This document shows, piece after piece, positions 34,730 to 45,087 of a DNA stretch of 64,000 nucleotides (positions within the stretch are counted from its first letter, which is position 1; every line of letters starts with the position of its first letter). Made by a program: the position numbers and the translations under genes. The stretch spans positions 2,997,501 to 3,061,500 of the forward strand of contig NZ_FNUD01000002.1 of assembly GCF_900106095.1 (NCBI RefSeq), read 5' to 3'. The DNA comes from Pseudomonas deceptionensis (GTDB lineage Bacteria; Pseudomonadota; Gammaproteobacteria; Pseudomonadales; Pseudomonadaceae). The notes below the pieces were generated by a model. The model made no database searches. It saw only the letters and a program-made list of their open reading frames with translations, and was not told the origin of the DNA.

Positions 34730-35938
34730 TTAAATCTCGGTCAGGAAACGACTCAATATCTGGTCTTTATCCAAAAACTCGCAGGCATAGCCAGTAGCAA
34801 TCACATTAGGTGCCGGCATGGATAAAACAGTCTCGATGCCCTTAATCAAAGCGTCGACCGATTCAGGCTCCACCAGGGTGGCGATACCCGGGTACTCGGA
34901 ACACAGCAACCCCAGGCTGGTGTCGGGATCAGCGGTAATCAAGGCATTGCCACCTACTGCCAGGATATTGGTCAGCTTGGACGGCAATACGGCATCTGCG
35001 GCCCCGCGTTTCTGGATCACCAGATGACAGTCGGCGGAAGCCAGAAGGGCAGGTAGGTCGTCATAGGGCTGAAGCGGCGCGAATACAATATTGTGCAACT
35101 TGTGTTGTTGGCTTAGCTCCAGTAGTCGGGCTTTACCTGCGCCTTCCCCCACCACCAAAAACACCAGGTCGGTTCGCGCTGACAAGCGTTGTGCCGCTTC
35201 GACCACACATTCAAGGCCTTGCTTCTCGCCGATGTTGCCGGAGTAAAGCAGCACACGCTTGTCGGGATCGACGCCAAGCCTGCGTAGCAGTGCTGCTTCA
35301 CGTGGCACATTGCGGAAGCGGGCGGTTTCGGACCAGTTGGGAAAGAACCTCAACCGCTCTTTGGCAACGCCTTTTTCTGCCGCTCGCTGCAACATGCCGC
35401 TGGAGATAGTTGACACGCGATCAAATGCTCGCAGTACGGTCCGTTCAACATCAAACGCCCAGCGTTTTAGGCGCTCGCCCTTAGCGATGGATAGTCCGAA
35501 CAGGGCATCCACTTCGTAATCCTGAATATGCAGCACCGAAGTGGCGCCCGTCAGCTTGGCCAGAGCCAGGGCCTGTGGGGCGCAAAACAGCGTTGGCACC
35601 ACCAGGATCACCAGTTCAGGCTTCCAGCGTAACTGGGCCAGCATGGCAAAGGTCGACGACAGCGAAAAGCTGGCCAAGTGCAGTATGCGTTTGATTGCTG
35701 TCGGCTTGGCTGGAACATACAGTGGGCACCGAATGACGGTGACGCCAGCCTCCTTGCGTTTGTTATAACGCCAGGAGCTGAAGCCTTGCCAGACCTTCCA
35801 GTCCGGGTAATAAGGCGGGGCCGTAACCACCCGCACCTCATGGCCCTGAGCGGCCAGCCAGGCAGCCATCTCACCGCTGTATTTGCCAATACCGGTCAGC
35901 TCCGGGCTGTAGTTGATACCGTATAGCAGGATCTTCAT
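34730..35938 (-). CDS. wcaI: Glycosyltransferase WcaI-type (GT4)
   Basis: 402 residues of GT-B fold. N-terminal acceptor domain [20 protein letters not shown] and VVTAPPYYPDW; donor domain with LLYSGNIGEKQGLECVVEAA and VIQKRGAADAVLPSKL. Matches colanic-acid WcaI, believed to add fucose. One-base overlap with fcl upstream. The exact sugar transferred is inferred from neighbours. Confidence 0.88.
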   Translation of the reverse strand: MKILLYGINYSPELTGIGKYSGEMAAWLAAQGHEVRVVTAPPYYPDWKVWQGFSSWRYNKRKEAGVTVIRCPLYVPAKPTAIKRILHLASFSLSSTFAMLAQLRWKPELVILVVPTLFCAPQALALAKLTGATSVLHIQDYEVDALFGLSIAKGERLKRWAFDVERTVLRAFDRVSTISSGMLQRAAEKGVAKERLRFFPNWSETARFRNVPREAALLRRLGVDPDKRVLLYSGNIGEKQGLECVVEAAQRLSARTDLVFLVVGEGAGKARLLELSQQHKLHNIVFAPLQPYDDLPALLASADCHLVIQKRGAADAVLPSKLTNILAVGGNALITADPDTSLGLLCSEYPGIATLVEPESVDALIKGIETVLSMPAPNVIATGYACEFLDKDQILSRFLTEI

Positions 35939-36915
35939 CAGTGTGCCCGCGCCTGTTGCACGTTAGTCACATACCAGTCATAGGCATCTTTCAGTCCGTC
36001 TTCCAGACTGATGCTGGCCTGCCAGCCCAGGGACTTGAGGCGCGACACATCCATCAGCTTGCGTGGAGCACCATCCGGCTTGCTGGTATCGAAGGTCAGC
36101 TTGCCAGTAAAACCGGTGACCTCGGCAATGGTTATGGCCAGTTGGCCAATAGTGCAGTCAACCCCGGTACCCACGTTGATATGGGACAGCATCGGCTGGG
36201 TATTGGCCTGATAAGTGGCATCGTCCAGCTCCATCACATGGATACTAGCCGCGGCCATATCGTCCACATGCAAGAACTCGCGCATCGGTGTACCAGTACC
36301 CCATATCACCAGTTCTTCGTCGCCGCGCTGAACCGCTTCATGGAAGCGGCGCAGCAGGGCAGGGATCACATGGCTGTTCTGCGGGTGATAGTTATCATGG
36401 GGGCCATACAGATTGGTCGGCATTACGCTGCGGTAATCACGGCCATGCTGACGGTTATAGCTTTCACACAACTTGATCCCGGCGATCTTGGCAATCGCAT
36501 AGGGCTCATTGGTGGGTTCCAGCGTACCGGTGAGCAGGGCCTCTTCACGCATCGGCTGCTCGGCATGCTTGGGGTAAATGCATGACGAGCCGAGGAACAA
36601 CAGCTTGTGAACATCGTTCAGGTGCGCAGCCTGAATGATGTTGGCCTGGATCATCAGGTTTTCGTAGATGAAGTCGGCCGGGTAGGTGTTATTGGCCTGA
36701 ATACCACCCACCTTTGCCGCCGCCAGATACACCTGATCGATCTTGTGCTCCTGGAAAAAGGCCTGCACGGCATGTTGATCCAGCAGATTCAGGGTGTCAC
36801 GTCCGGCAGTGACAATACGGGTATAACCCAGTGTCTGCAGACGGCGGACGATGGCCGAGCCGACCATCCCGCGATGGCCGGCGACAAAGATATTCTGGTT
36901 CAACTCGCGGGCCAT
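35938..36915 (-). CDS. fcl: GDP-L-fucose synthase
   Basis: 325 residues, extended short-chain dehydrogenase: NADP site [16 protein letters not shown], catalytic Ser in GSSCIYPK, and Tyr-Lys in [11 protein letters not shown]; Cys in the SCIYP motif and His in PQNSHVIP are also conserved. It epimerises and reduces the keto intermediate from Gmd to GDP-L-fucose. Starts two bases from the gmd stop. Confidence 0.95.
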   Translation of the reverse strand: MARELNQNIFVAGHRGMVGSAIVRRLQTLGYTRIVTAGRDTLNLLDQHAVQAFFQEHKIDQVYLAAAKVGGIQANNTYPADFIYENLMIQANIIQAAHLNDVHKLLFLGSSCIYPKHAEQPMREEALLTGTLEPTNEPYAIAKIAGIKLCESYNRQHGRDYRSVMPTNLYGPHDNYHPQNSHVIPALLRRFHEAVQRGDEELVIWGTGTPMREFLHVDDMAAASIHVMELDDATYQANTQPMLSHINVGTGVDCTIGQLAITIAEVTGFTGKLTFDTSKPDGAPRKLMDVSRLKSLGWQASISLEDGLKDAYDWYVTNVQQARAH

Positions 36916-36917
36916 AC

Positions 36918-38042
36918 TCAGTTCTCCGTAGCCACCGGCAAGTCATGACCGTGCTCTTTTAGCAGTGCATGGCGCTGCGCGACCTTGAGGTCTTCGCGAA
37001 CCATTTCTGCGCACATCTCCTGAGCGGTGATTTCCGGAACCCAGCCCAGTACTTGTTTGGCTTTGGTTGGATCACCGAGCAAGGTTTCAACTTCGGCAGG
37101 GCGGAAGTAACGGGGATCGACTTTCACGATTACGTCGCCGACCTTAAGTGCCGGGGCCTTGTCGCCGTCGATGCTTGCAACAATAGCGTGCTCATCGACA
37201 CCTTTGCCTACGAACTTCAGGGTGACGCCCAGCTCTGCCGCCGACCAACGAACAAACTCACGCACCGAATACTGCACACCGGTTGCAATCACAAAATCAT
37301 CAGCCACGTCCTGCTGCAACATCATCCACTGCATGCGCACGTAGTCTTTGGCATGGCCCCAATCACGCAGCGCATCCATGTTCCCGAGGAACAGACATTG
37401 CTCTAGGCCTTGCCCGATATTGGCGAGTGCACGTGTAATCTTGCGGGTCACAAAGGTTTCGCCACGGCGCGGCGACTCGTGGTTAAACAGGATGCCGTTG
37501 CAAGCGTACATACCGTAGGCTTCGCGGTAGTTAACGGTAATCCAGTAGGCGTACATTTTTGCCACTGCATACGGCGAACGCGGATAGAAAGGGGTCGTTT
37601 CCTTTTGCGGTGTTTCCTGCACAAGGCCGTAGAGTTCGGAAGTTGAGGCTTGATAGAAGCGAGTTTTCTTTTCCAGACCCAGCAGACGGATAGCTTCCAG
37701 GATTCGCAGCGTACCCATGGCATCGACATCAGCGGTGTATTCTGGAGATTCGAAGCTGACGGCTACATGGGATTGAGCGCCAAGGTTGTAAACCTCGTCA
37801 GGCTGCACTTCTTGAATAATGCGGGTGAGATTGGATGAGTCTGTCAGATCGCCGTAGTGAAGTATAAAGTTTTTATTATCGACGTGCGGATCTTGATATA
37901 TATGATCAACACGCTGAGTGTTAAATGAAGAGGCTCTGCGTTTAATGCCATGTACTAGATAACCTTTTTCTAAAAGAAATTCTGCAAGATAGGAGCCGTC
38001 TTGCCCAGTTACTCCAGTAATTAATGCTTTTTTAATGCTCAT
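36918..38042 (-). CDS. gmd: GDP-mannose 4,6-dehydratase
   Basis: 374 residues from ATG 38042 ([20 protein letters not shown]); an upstream start at 38075 would overlap the preceding gene and lies outside the family's usual N-terminus. NADP site TGVTGQDGS, catalytic Thr-Glu in ASTSELYG and Tyr-Lys in [11 protein letters not shown]. Converts GDP-mannose to the 4-keto-6-deoxy form, the first step to GDP-fucose. Base composition switches here: gmd and downstream genes are of normal GC, while genes upstream (38.0-44.1 kb) are AT-rich. Confidence 0.95.
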   Translation of the reverse strand: MSIKKALITGVTGQDGSYLAEFLLEKGYLVHGIKRRASSFNTQRVDHIYQDPHVDNKNFILHYGDLTDSSNLTRIIQEVQPDEVYNLGAQSHVAVSFESPEYTADVDAMGTLRILEAIRLLGLEKKTRFYQASTSELYGLVQETPQKETTPFYPRSPYAVAKMYAYWITVNYREAYGMYACNGILFNHESPRRGETFVTRKITRALANIGQGLEQCLFLGNMDALRDWGHAKDYVRMQWMMLQQDVADDFVIATGVQYSVREFVRWSAAELGVTLKFVGKGVDEHAIVASIDGDKAPALKVGDVIVKVDPRYFRPAEVETLLGDPTKAKQVLGWVPEITAQEMCAEMVREDLKVAQRHALLKEHGHDLPVATEN

Positions 38043-38043
38043 T

Positions 38044-39279
38044 TTAATTCTGCACCTTGTGTTTAACGGATTCAATTATCGATGAATATAAATCAATGTA
38101 TTTTTTTGCGACTATACGACTTTCAAAGCTGTCAAGAATTTTTGATCGTGCATTTGTACAAAGTTGTTCGTGGTGAATTGAGTTAAGAACCCATAGTATA
38201 CCTTCGGCGAGGCTTTTAGAATCATATGCCTTAGCTAGATATCCATTTTTCTTGTGATCTACAATGTCTAGTAGCCCTGTTGCTCCGAAGGCCACAACTG
38301 GCGTTGCACATGCCATAGCTTCGGCTGCAGTCTGTCCAAAGGACTCCTGAATTGAAGGGACTACCATGACATCGGCTGAACAATATAGTGAAACTAAAGT
38401 TTCATCATCACTAATGTGGCCAAAGTAGTGAGTTTTGAATCCTAGAATATCATTTGTTTCTTTCTGCCCATTGCCGAAAACTACTAATTCAATTTGTGTG
38501 TCTTGAGGGATGTGGTCTAAAGCTTTCTTTAATATAGAATAACCTTTATTGATATCTTTTGTGGCAGAGCTTGCACCAAATAATATTAGCTTTTTGTCTG
38601 CAGGGAGATCAAGAAGATCTCTAGCTAAGCGTTTGTTTGTGGGTCTAAATAATTCCGTATTCAGAGGGTTGGGTAAGTGAGCAACATTTTGGTTTTTTAG
38701 TAAATCAGATGATCGTGCGCATTCAGCTATCCAGTTACTTACGCCAACGAAGGTTACATTGGAAAGCTTCGAGTAGTGTATTTTCTTTCTCTGTACGACC
38801 TTACGGCTAAGGTCATTTAACCTGTCAGAATTTAGGATAGGGCACTTCCCACAACTCAACTTATATCGCTCGCAATCCCACATAACATGACAGCCACCAG
38901 TAAAAACCCAATTGTCATGCATTGTCCAAACGATAGGTTTTGCTATATTGGAAATATCCTCTATAGACAAGCCTCCTGCATTTATCCAATGCAAGTGAAC
39001 CAGGTCTGCTTCCGAGTCATTAATATACTTTACTATGTTGGTATTATTGGGCTTTCCGCTAGAAAACATTACTCTTTTTTTTGCCGAAAACAAACCAGGA
39101 AGTCTATCGAAAAAAACTCTGTATAATAAATTTATTTTTTTAAGGGTTTTGAGTTTTTTGGGATATATGCTTTTGTACTCGACATCTATTCCAGTCCGCT
39201 CAAGTGAGTCGGCAAGCCGCACTGCTGCTCTTGCTGCCCCCCCTTTGTCATAGTATGAGTTCAATATCAAGATTTTCAA
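38044..39279 (-). CDS. Glycosyltransferase family 4
   Basis: 411 residues, GT-B fold: Gly-rich start [47 protein letters not shown], and the nucleotide-binding EX7E block [21 protein letters not shown] CxxC-like pair in [14 protein letters not shown] is typical of one GT4 subgroup. Cytoplasmic; adds a sugar to the lipid-linked repeat unit. Donor unknown. Low GC, as for the whole serotype-specific block. Confidence 0.88.
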   Translation of the reverse strand: MKILILNSYYDKGGAARAAVRLADSLERTGIDVEYKSIYPKKLKTLKKINLLYRVFFDRLPGLFSAKKRVMFSSGKPNNTNIVKYINDSEADLVHLHWINAGGLSIEDISNIAKPIVWTMHDNWVFTGGCHVMWDCERYKLSCGKCPILNSDRLNDLSRKVVQRKKIHYSKLSNVTFVGVSNWIAECARSSDLLKNQNVAHLPNPLNTELFRPTNKRLARDLLDLPADKKLILFGASSATKDINKGYSILKKALDHIPQDTQIELVVFGNGQKETNDILGFKTHYFGHISDDETLVSLYCSADVMVVPSIQESFGQTAAEAMACATPVVAFGATGLLDIVDHKKNGYLAKAYDSKSLAEGILWVLNSIHHEQLCTNARSKILDSFESRIVAKKYIDLYSSIIESVKHKVQN

Positions 39280-39302
39280 TTTATATGCGCTTTGGATGAA
39301 GT

Positions 39303-40556
39303 TTAATGATCGAGAGAGCGTAATGCGCGGAGTGATCGCCCTTTCGGTGCTTTAAGCAGGTTTTCAATTTTATTTGATATGATTAGAAGTGCCGAAGGTA
39401 TTATTACTGCCTGGCTTAATGCGCAGTTTAAGAATAAAGTTGAATTACTCCTGAAAAACATAAATGGCATGAGTGACAAAATAGAAATAAAATACGACAT
39501 CCGAAGAGCATTTTTTGTGGAGCCGTTTGAAAGAAATTTTAGTATGGTACCTAAAATGAAACACGCAAATGCACTTCCAACCACACCGAAGTTCGCCAGC
39601 ATCACATATACAATGCTGGTAGCGCCAACGGGATTGTCGTAATAAAAGCCACTACTAAATTTTGATATAAACTCGAGTTTGGATGGCCATATGACGGATG
39701 GTATCATCGCTAAAAAGGACGCAATTAACTCTTTAGGAAAGGCAAAATATGGCAATGAATTATATTGAATGAAAGATCCTGCGCCTATCCAGGTAAAAAA
39801 AACCTCTGCTAACAAAATGAAGGATAGACCATCTGAGTTTATGTCATCACCCTGTCTTAAAAGCCCTATCAATAGTATTGTGGATGCTATAGCCGGAACA
39901 GCCATAAAAATTAAAATCATTTTCTTGCTTAGTATTATATTTCTTGTTGATAAAAAGGCTATATACAAAAAAGCTAGGACTGCAGGCAGGACAAACATTC
40001 TTCCGCCGAGCCCTAGCAAGAATACAGAGTTGGCTAGTAGCAGAAGCAAGATTATTCTAAAATTCTTCATCTGATTTGATGTGTAAAAAAATACAGCCAG
40101 CGTAGTGTAGATTATGTTTAATCCGGACAAAAAGCTTTTGGCTGAATTCGTTTCGTTCCAGTTGATGCCTGCATATCCTTTGAAAGAATATGATCTTAAA
40201 GCGTAGTACGAATAGAGTTGAAAGATCACAAGCAGCGAAATCAATGCATAAAATACTATGCCCGAATTTTTAGTATGGGTGTATGCATGTCTTTTTGTTC
40301 TTAGTGATGTAAAGCCTAAAATAAAAAATATGAAATATAGAGCAAGGATGGTGAAATAACTAGTTTTGTCTAGTTGATCAGCGTATCCAGAAATTAACTT
40401 TGCAAGAGGAAAGTTCTTGGAGTAGTAGTAGTCGGATAGAATGACGGGTAATATAAGATAATATATAATGCCAAGCGCCATGGCACTAATAACTAAGATG
40501 TTTCGCTTTCTCGGATGGGAATTGCAGTTGTAAATAAAGGGCTTGGGATTTGTCAT
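39303..40556 (-). CDS. wzy: Polysaccharide polymerase Wzy
   Basis: 417 residues with about ten to twelve membrane helices and a larger loop around residues 230-330 (GAGSFIQYNSLPYFAFPKEL, FSSGFYYDNPVGATSIVYVM). No enzyme motif, as is normal for Wzy, which are identified by topology and context: it sits with wzx, glycosyltransferases and a pyruvyl transferase. Overlaps the pyruvyl transferase gene by four bases. It would join repeat units in the periplasm. Unrelated at sequence level, as far as I can see, to the prophage polymerase at 7.9 kb. Confidence 0.8.
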   Translation of the reverse strand: MTNPKPFIYNCNSHPRKRNILVISAMALGIIYYLILPVILSDYYYSKNFPLAKLISGYADQLDKTSYFTILALYFIFFILGFTSLRTKRHAYTHTKNSGIVFYALISLLVIFQLYSYYALRSYSFKGYAGINWNETNSAKSFLSGLNIIYTTLAVFFYTSNQMKNFRIILLLLLANSVFLLGLGGRMFVLPAVLAFLYIAFLSTRNIILSKKMILIFMAVPAIASTILLIGLLRQGDDINSDGLSFILLAEVFFTWIGAGSFIQYNSLPYFAFPKELIASFLAMIPSVIWPSKLEFISKFSSGFYYDNPVGATSIVYVMLANFGVVGSAFACFILGTILKFLSNGSTKNALRMSYFISILSLMPFMFFRSNSTLFLNCALSQAVIIPSALLIISNKIENLLKAPKGRSLRALRSLDH

Positions 40557-41659
40557 TTCCTGCTCTCGGTTATTGCTTGTTTTAAATATAGTTTTGAGTT
40601 TTCACGCAAGATGTTCAGGAGTTTATTTATTTTGTTAAAGTCAGGTGATTTTTTAGCCAGCGCGACTGCGGTCTTTTGATCTTTTAGCATATATTCCTCG
40701 GACTCTAATGCCGTTAGCAAGCTTAATATTCTGTTTGCGCCCGTGGGTGGGGGGGTGACGATAAATGGTTTGTTGAAGTTTACAGAAAACGCTGTCCCAT
40801 GGAATGAGTTTGTTATGATGAATGACGCGCCGTTGAACAGGCGTATGAAATCTAAAGGGCCTGCATCACGAATGTGTTCGCGACAGTGAAATCCACTAAA
40901 AGGGTCCTGGTCTATTGTGACGACATCTAGATTTAGGTGTTTGGAGACCAGCTTTACTGTTTCCTTGAGTATTGCATCTTTCTTTAGTACGTAGACTAAA
41001 AGGTATGGTCGCTTATTAGTTGTTGTTGAAATCGCAAGCTTGCTTAACCATTCATCTTTATCTAAAAGCAGTGTAGGGTCTACGACATGGGACACTGGTC
41101 TATTTAAAATCAAGCTGAGATATTTTGCTGAGTCGGACTCTCTCACCGAAATACTATCGAAACTCTTTAGGTGATCGGCCACTTCTTTTTCTTCAGATTT
41201 GGAAAATTTGTGAGAGCCAAAGCTAGAAGCATAAGAGAGTTTACGAGTAGCGCCTGCGAATTGTAAAAAATAATTAGCATCTATAGTTTTGTATCGATTA
41301 ACAATATTAGGATTCCAGATTTGATCGCTACCGCATAATATCAAGTCATAGTTCCCGCTGATTGAGTTTAGAACCTCTTGGGGATTTCCCGATAGGGTGT
41401 AATGATTATTAAAGAAGTGCTTGAATTTTTTCAAAAGACGCATTCTAGGTGCGGCTCTAAATATATCTTTCCCTATCCTTAACAGATCCCTTGGACCTGT
41501 GCCGATCCGAAACAAATCCATAGTCTTATCAGTATGAGTATTTTTGTAGTTGATGATTTCTGGTTGCCCGATTTTTTTTAAGTACTCTTGCGTAGCAAAG
41601 GTTTGTAGGACGGCGCCATAGTTACTTGAGTTATGTATAGTCAAAATTCCGATTTTCAT
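40553..41659 (-). CDS. Polysaccharide pyruvyl transferase family protein
   Basis: 368 residues. MKIGILTIHNSSNYGAVLQT, LILCGSDQIWNP, LSYASSFG, SISVRESDSAKYL, HVVDPTLLLDK and IITNSFHGTAFSVNF are the family's marks. Members move pyruvate from phosphoenolpyruvate to a sugar as a ketal, giving acidic polymers; some members act as other transferases. Placed between a MurB-like gene and wzy. Confidence 0.85.
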   Translation of the reverse strand: MKIGILTIHNSSNYGAVLQTFATQEYLKKIGQPEIINYKNTHTDKTMDLFRIGTGPRDLLRIGKDIFRAAPRMRLLKKFKHFFNNHYTLSGNPQEVLNSISGNYDLILCGSDQIWNPNIVNRYKTIDANYFLQFAGATRKLSYASSFGSHKFSKSEEKEVADHLKSFDSISVRESDSAKYLSLILNRPVSHVVDPTLLLDKDEWLSKLAISTTTNKRPYLLVYVLKKDAILKETVKLVSKHLNLDVVTIDQDPFSGFHCREHIRDAGPLDFIRLFNGASFIITNSFHGTAFSVNFNKPFIVTPPPTGANRILSLLTALESEEYMLKDQKTAVALAKKSPDFNKINKLLNILRENSKLYLKQAITESRK

Positions 41660-41680
41660 AAAGTCTCCGATATTTTATAT

Positions 41681-42754
41681 TTAATTGATTAAATTGGCTT
41701 TTATTTTTTTATAGGTTTCGATAAATTCAGGTTTTATTGCCACGGAGGGTTCCAGTATCAATTCATTTTCAATGTGGAATCTAGATCCTAACCTTTTTTT
41801 AATTTCAATCATGTAATCTAATGAATCTCCAATAGGTGAGGTTCCTCTATTAATGAAAATATTCATACTTTTCTTAGATGGGGTATAGTTGTTTACGCTA
41901 ATCTTTTTTGCTAGCAGCCAGTTTAGAGGGGTATTGTTAGGTTTCTTTCTGTTGAAAAATTTAGTTATTGGGTTTTTATATAATAATTTTGTTAAAATAA
42001 ATGCGGCATTATATAGTTTTGTTTCATTTCGAATAATTTCTTGGTAGAAGTTACCGTTTACTGAAAACATACTTCCTAAATTCGGGTAGCAAAACTCTTG
42101 GTATGAGTGTCGTGCTATATGAAAAGCCTCGATTTTATCAGCGATCTCTTCTTGGTCGCCTGTTTCAATTTTAAATCGGACTCTTGTTATTATATTCCGC
42201 GTACCTTTGAAGGTTGATGTTCTATAGTTGAATTTACACATTTCTTTTGGCGCGGTTTTTATATTGCCTGCTTCGTCAATGTATTCAACTGAAATTATTT
42301 TGTCAGAAATTGAATATCCGTAGGCCCCTGCATTCATGAAAACACCACCGCCGACGCTGCCAGGGATGCCTTCGAGACCCTCAAAACCTTTCGCGCTATG
42401 TATTACCGCTACTCTGACAAAGTCCTGTAATGAGTACCCGCCCTCTACATCTATATATCCATCCGCAACTTCAATGCCGACTACGTTCTTGGTGGATAAT
42501 ATTACAGAGTATTCAATTTCATCGAAAAGAAGTACGTTGGAGGTGAATCCTATGGTTTTAAACTCTATTTTTTTTTGGATAAGATACTTTGTTGCTTTTA
42601 TTAAATCGCTAACCGAGTTTGGGCAGATATATGTATTTACATTCCCACCGGTCTTGTAAAACGTCTCGAACTTAATATTGTAATTTTTTCTGTACCATAT
42701 TTTTTCTGACTCTAGATAGAGTGATAAATTTTCTAACACTTCTAGGGTGCCCAT
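41681..42754 (-). CDS. MurB-like FAD enzyme (UDP-N-acetylenolpyruvoylglucosamine reductase paralogue)
   Basis: 357 residues. FAD-binding part with FKTIGFTSNVLLFDE (usual G-x-G-S-N), GLEGIPGSVGGGVFMNAGAYG and FNYRTSTFKGTRN, holding the Arg expected in the active site; the MurB C-terminal domain follows with NLGSMFSVNG (catalytic Ser) and ENELILEPSV (Glu). Real MurB reduces enolpyruvyl-UDP-GlcNAc for cell-wall synthesis and is normally encoded elsewhere. The copy here is AT-rich and inside an EPS operon, so it may make a lactyl-ether sugar for the polymer (see findings). No MurA-like gene is seen here. Confidence 0.85.
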   Translation of the reverse strand: MGTLEVLENLSLYLESEKIWYRKNYNIKFETFYKTGGNVNTYICPNSVSDLIKATKYLIQKKIEFKTIGFTSNVLLFDEIEYSVILSTKNVVGIEVADGYIDVEGGYSLQDFVRVAVIHSAKGFEGLEGIPGSVGGGVFMNAGAYGYSISDKIISVEYIDEAGNIKTAPKEMCKFNYRTSTFKGTRNIITRVRFKIETGDQEEIADKIEAFHIARHSYQEFCYPNLGSMFSVNGNFYQEIIRNETKLYNAAFILTKLLYKNPITKFFNRKKPNNTPLNWLLAKKISVNNYTPSKKSMNIFINRGTSPIGDSLDYMIEIKKRLGSRFHIENELILEPSVAIKPEFIETYKKIKANLIN

Positions 42755-42766
42755 ATTAATTGTTTC

Positions 42767-44065
42767 TCATTGAGGTTCATGTGGTATAGATTTTCCTACT
42801 ACTTTCTTTTGAGCAAAGTAGTAGTACAGTACTAGTAGTAGGAGATCAGATAGCACTGTTGATACTGCTGCGCCTATCACTTCGTATTTTGGTATTAGTA
42901 GAAGGCTCAAAGTTATCATGGTCAGCGCGGAAATACCCATAAGGTATACTTTTATCTTCATGTGTTCCTGGGTCAATAGGGCGGAGCCAGCGTTGCTTGC
43001 AACAAACCTAATAGGGGCGCAGATGGCTAAAACCTGCAAAACTACGATAGATGATTTGTATTCTTCGCCGAATAATATTGGAATTGCCCAGGGAGCTAGC
43101 GAGATGATACTAGCAAATGCCAATATTCCTAATGTCAGCATTGCTTTAGTCCCAATATTATAAACTTTTAGAAACTTTTCTCTGTCGTGATTTGCCCATC
43201 TATGAAGTTTTGGTAAAAGAAATTTTTGATAAATAACATTGGGTACCAGATAGACAGCTGTCATGACGGAAAAGGCTACGGCATAAGATGCAGATTGAGT
43301 TGGGCCGTTAATTAACCCTACAATTAAAATGTTTATTTGAAACATTATCAAGTGGAAAGTTGCTGCCATCCCGAATGGGAAGGCGTCAATTGCAACTTCT
43401 TTGACTGAAGGTTTTTTTGTTTGAAATGTTGACTGCTTGATTGAATGACCTTTCAGCGCCAACTTTCCATTTTTTAGTTTAGACATCTCGCGCACGCCCC
43501 ATATTATGACTGGAAGGGACACTAGCGCGTATATGATAGAGGTTGTTAGGGAGTCTATTGCATACGGTGTGAATAGAATGGCAGCTGAAATTAAAATTAA
43601 TCTTAGTCCGTGCGGTATTATTTGGATTGCGCTAAGTAATAAATACCTCTCTTCGAGTTGCAGTTTAGAGCTTGTTAGCTCTAAATATAGTTGTTGAATT
43701 ATATATGTGCTAAGTATTACTAGTGAGTATTGCGTTACCTTTGTATTCGGTCCAATTATTGCCCAGGTAATTATTGCAGCTATAGAAAAAATCCCTGAAA
43801 ATTTTATGAAATCAAATGATGGTGAAATCCATCTTATGCCTGCGTGACCTTCAACACCGAAGATTTTTAGCCAGAGTTGAGCGACTCCAAAACCCGCTAC
43901 AGGGACAAGTATCGATGCTGCCGAAAGTGCAGATGCAAAAGCGCCATACTCTGTAGGTCCTAGTGTTCGCGCCAAGATCACCTGTGTTATGAAAGCACAG
44001 AAGGCACCCAGTAAAGAGCCAAGCCAAAGAAATGATATGGCGTGTAACATCTTCTTGATGTTCAT
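42767..44065 (-). CDS. wzx: Oligosaccharide flippase Wzx
   Basis: 432 residues, about twelve to fourteen membrane helices; the N-terminus LGAFCAFITQVILARTLGPT EYG is the usual flippase start and VYLVPNVIYQKFLLPKLHRW lies in the middle loop. It moves the lipid-linked repeat unit across the inner membrane. First gene of the serotype-specific transcript, downstream of two ops elements. Confidence 0.9.
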   Translation of the reverse strand: MNIKKMLHAISFLWLGSLLGAFCAFITQVILARTLGPTEYGAFASALSAASILVPVAGFGVAQLWLKIFGVEGHAGIRWISPSFDFIKFSGIFSIAAIITWAIIGPNTKVTQYSLVILSTYIIQQLYLELTSSKLQLEERYLLLSAIQIIPHGLRLILISAAILFTPYAIDSLTTSIIYALVSLPVIIWGVREMSKLKNGKLALKGHSIKQSTFQTKKPSVKEVAIDAFPFGMAATFHLIMFQINILIVGLINGPTQSASYAVAFSVMTAVYLVPNVIYQKFLLPKLHRWANHDREKFLKVYNIGTKAMLTLGILAFASIISLAPWAIPILFGEEYKSSIVVLQVLAICAPIRFVASNAGSALLTQEHMKIKVYLMGISALTMITLSLLLIPKYEVIGAAVSTVLSDLLLLVLYYYFAQKKVVGKSIPHEPQ

Positions 44066-44234
44066 CTGCAGGTGAAATATATTTTTGAAGTTTTTAATAT
44101 TTTTGCTACCGTTTGATTGATGAATGATTACGTCCTGCAGAAGTTTAAGCTGTGCAGGCTTGATGGTAAATTATTGCTAGTGTTTGTGGTTTGCAGAAAA
44201 ACATTTTCGAATGGTGATGGTGTTATCTCTCGGC

Positions 44235-44272
44235 ATGCTACCGCCACAGCATTATTCTCTGATTCCTGCAAG
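44235..44272 (-). promoter_or_regulatory. JUMPstart / ops element, copy 1
   Basis: On the minus strand GGCGGTAGCAT (44245-44235) is a perfect ops core, preceded by a weaker JUMPstart half. It lies 170 bases upstream of wzx. RfaH-type factors are recruited at ops to prevent early termination of long polysaccharide operons. Confidence 0.75.
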
Positions 44273-44510
44273 CGATGACATATATCGAGTTTTTCGAGTT
44301 GCTCTGTGACGAAAAGCGGAAGTAACAATTTTCAGTGCTTGAAATCAAAATAAATCAGATCAATATTCGTATTGATAATAAGTATATTTGGCTAAAACTC
44401 TCTTATGCACATGACTGAGAATTGAATTTTACAAGATAGAGACGAAAAAGCGTGTCACAATCAAGTTTTTGTCAGATCAATTTCGTCAGGTTTTGATGCC
44501 TATTGCGTGA

Positions 44511-44659
44511 ATTGCCGTATCGTGGTTTTGGCGTTCGGCCAGAATTTCCGACAGACTATTTTTGCCTGAGGCTCCCATGACTTTACGTAAATAACCTTTG
44601 CACAGATTCAAATCTAGCGAGCACTGCTTGCTGGCGCAGTTTGCGCGACAACTGTCACA
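44511..44659 (-). pseudogene. Short ORF remnant of unknown family
   Basis: An open frame on the minus strand reads CSLDLNLCKGYLRKVMGASG then KNSLSEILAERQNHDTAIHA and stops at TGA near 44500. No start or ribosome site and I cannot name the family. It adjoins the wzc fragment and is probably another leftover from the exchange of this segment. Confidence 0.3.
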
Positions 44660-44685
44660 AGGTGGATGGAAGTGAAATTCTACCG

Positions 44686-44835
44686 ACTAGTTTCAGATTA
44701 TCGACAGCGGTGCCGATGTTGATGCGAGATCTGATAAGTTCAACTTGTGTAGCTGATGAAGATTCGTTTCCAAACATACTATCCATATTAGAAAGCTCAG
44801 AGTTTCTCATTTCTTTGGTTCGACCTGGACTAAGG
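44686..44835 (-). pseudogene. wzc fragment (second, broken copy)
   Basis: On the minus strand the sequence reads ALVQVEPKK, then after a frameshift MFGNESSSATQVELIRSRIN and IGTAVDNLKL. The intact wzc protein has IQVEPKKSDPLGFSD, MLGKESPSATEIELIKSRKT and IGTAVDNLQLD at residues 75-125. It is a diverged, about 150-base piece of another wzc allele, not a recent duplicate. Confidence 0.85.
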
Positions 44836-44976
44836 CTGTCGCCTGCTACACGTACGAACTAATACGATATACGATGCATCTGCGGTCATCAAATAACATT
44901 AAGATGTATGAGCCAAATAGTGCTTTATGGTACTAGCAGTACATTTTGCTATAAGTTGCCGTAGCAGGTGTTCAGG

Positions 44977-45014
44977 AATGCTACCGCCCCAGGATTAAAT
45001 GCTACTCCCTGAAA
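44977..45014 (-). promoter_or_regulatory. JUMPstart / ops element, copy 2
   Basis: On the minus strand GTAGCATTTAATCCTGGGGC followed by GGTAGCATT matches the JUMPstart sequence closely, with the ops core GGCGGTAGCAT at 44988-44978. It starts about 45 bases after the wzc terminator, so it belongs to a new transcript and not to wzb-wzc. Confidence 0.85.
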
Positions 45015-45058
45015 GCGGATACTATCGGTTGTTATTGTGCTCTGTCCTGAATAAGCAC

Positions 45059-45087
45059 TAAAAAACGCCCTTATGTTGTCAGGGCGC
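45059..45087 (-). terminator. Terminator after wzc
   Basis: On the minus strand CGCCCT, loop, AGGGCG followed by TTTTTTA. It ends the wzb-wzc transcript 27 bases after the wzc stop. Confidence 0.8.

Noticed and set aside
44641..44862. 73-codon plus-strand ORF
   Set aside because: It is antisense to the wzc fragment, which explains the sequence.
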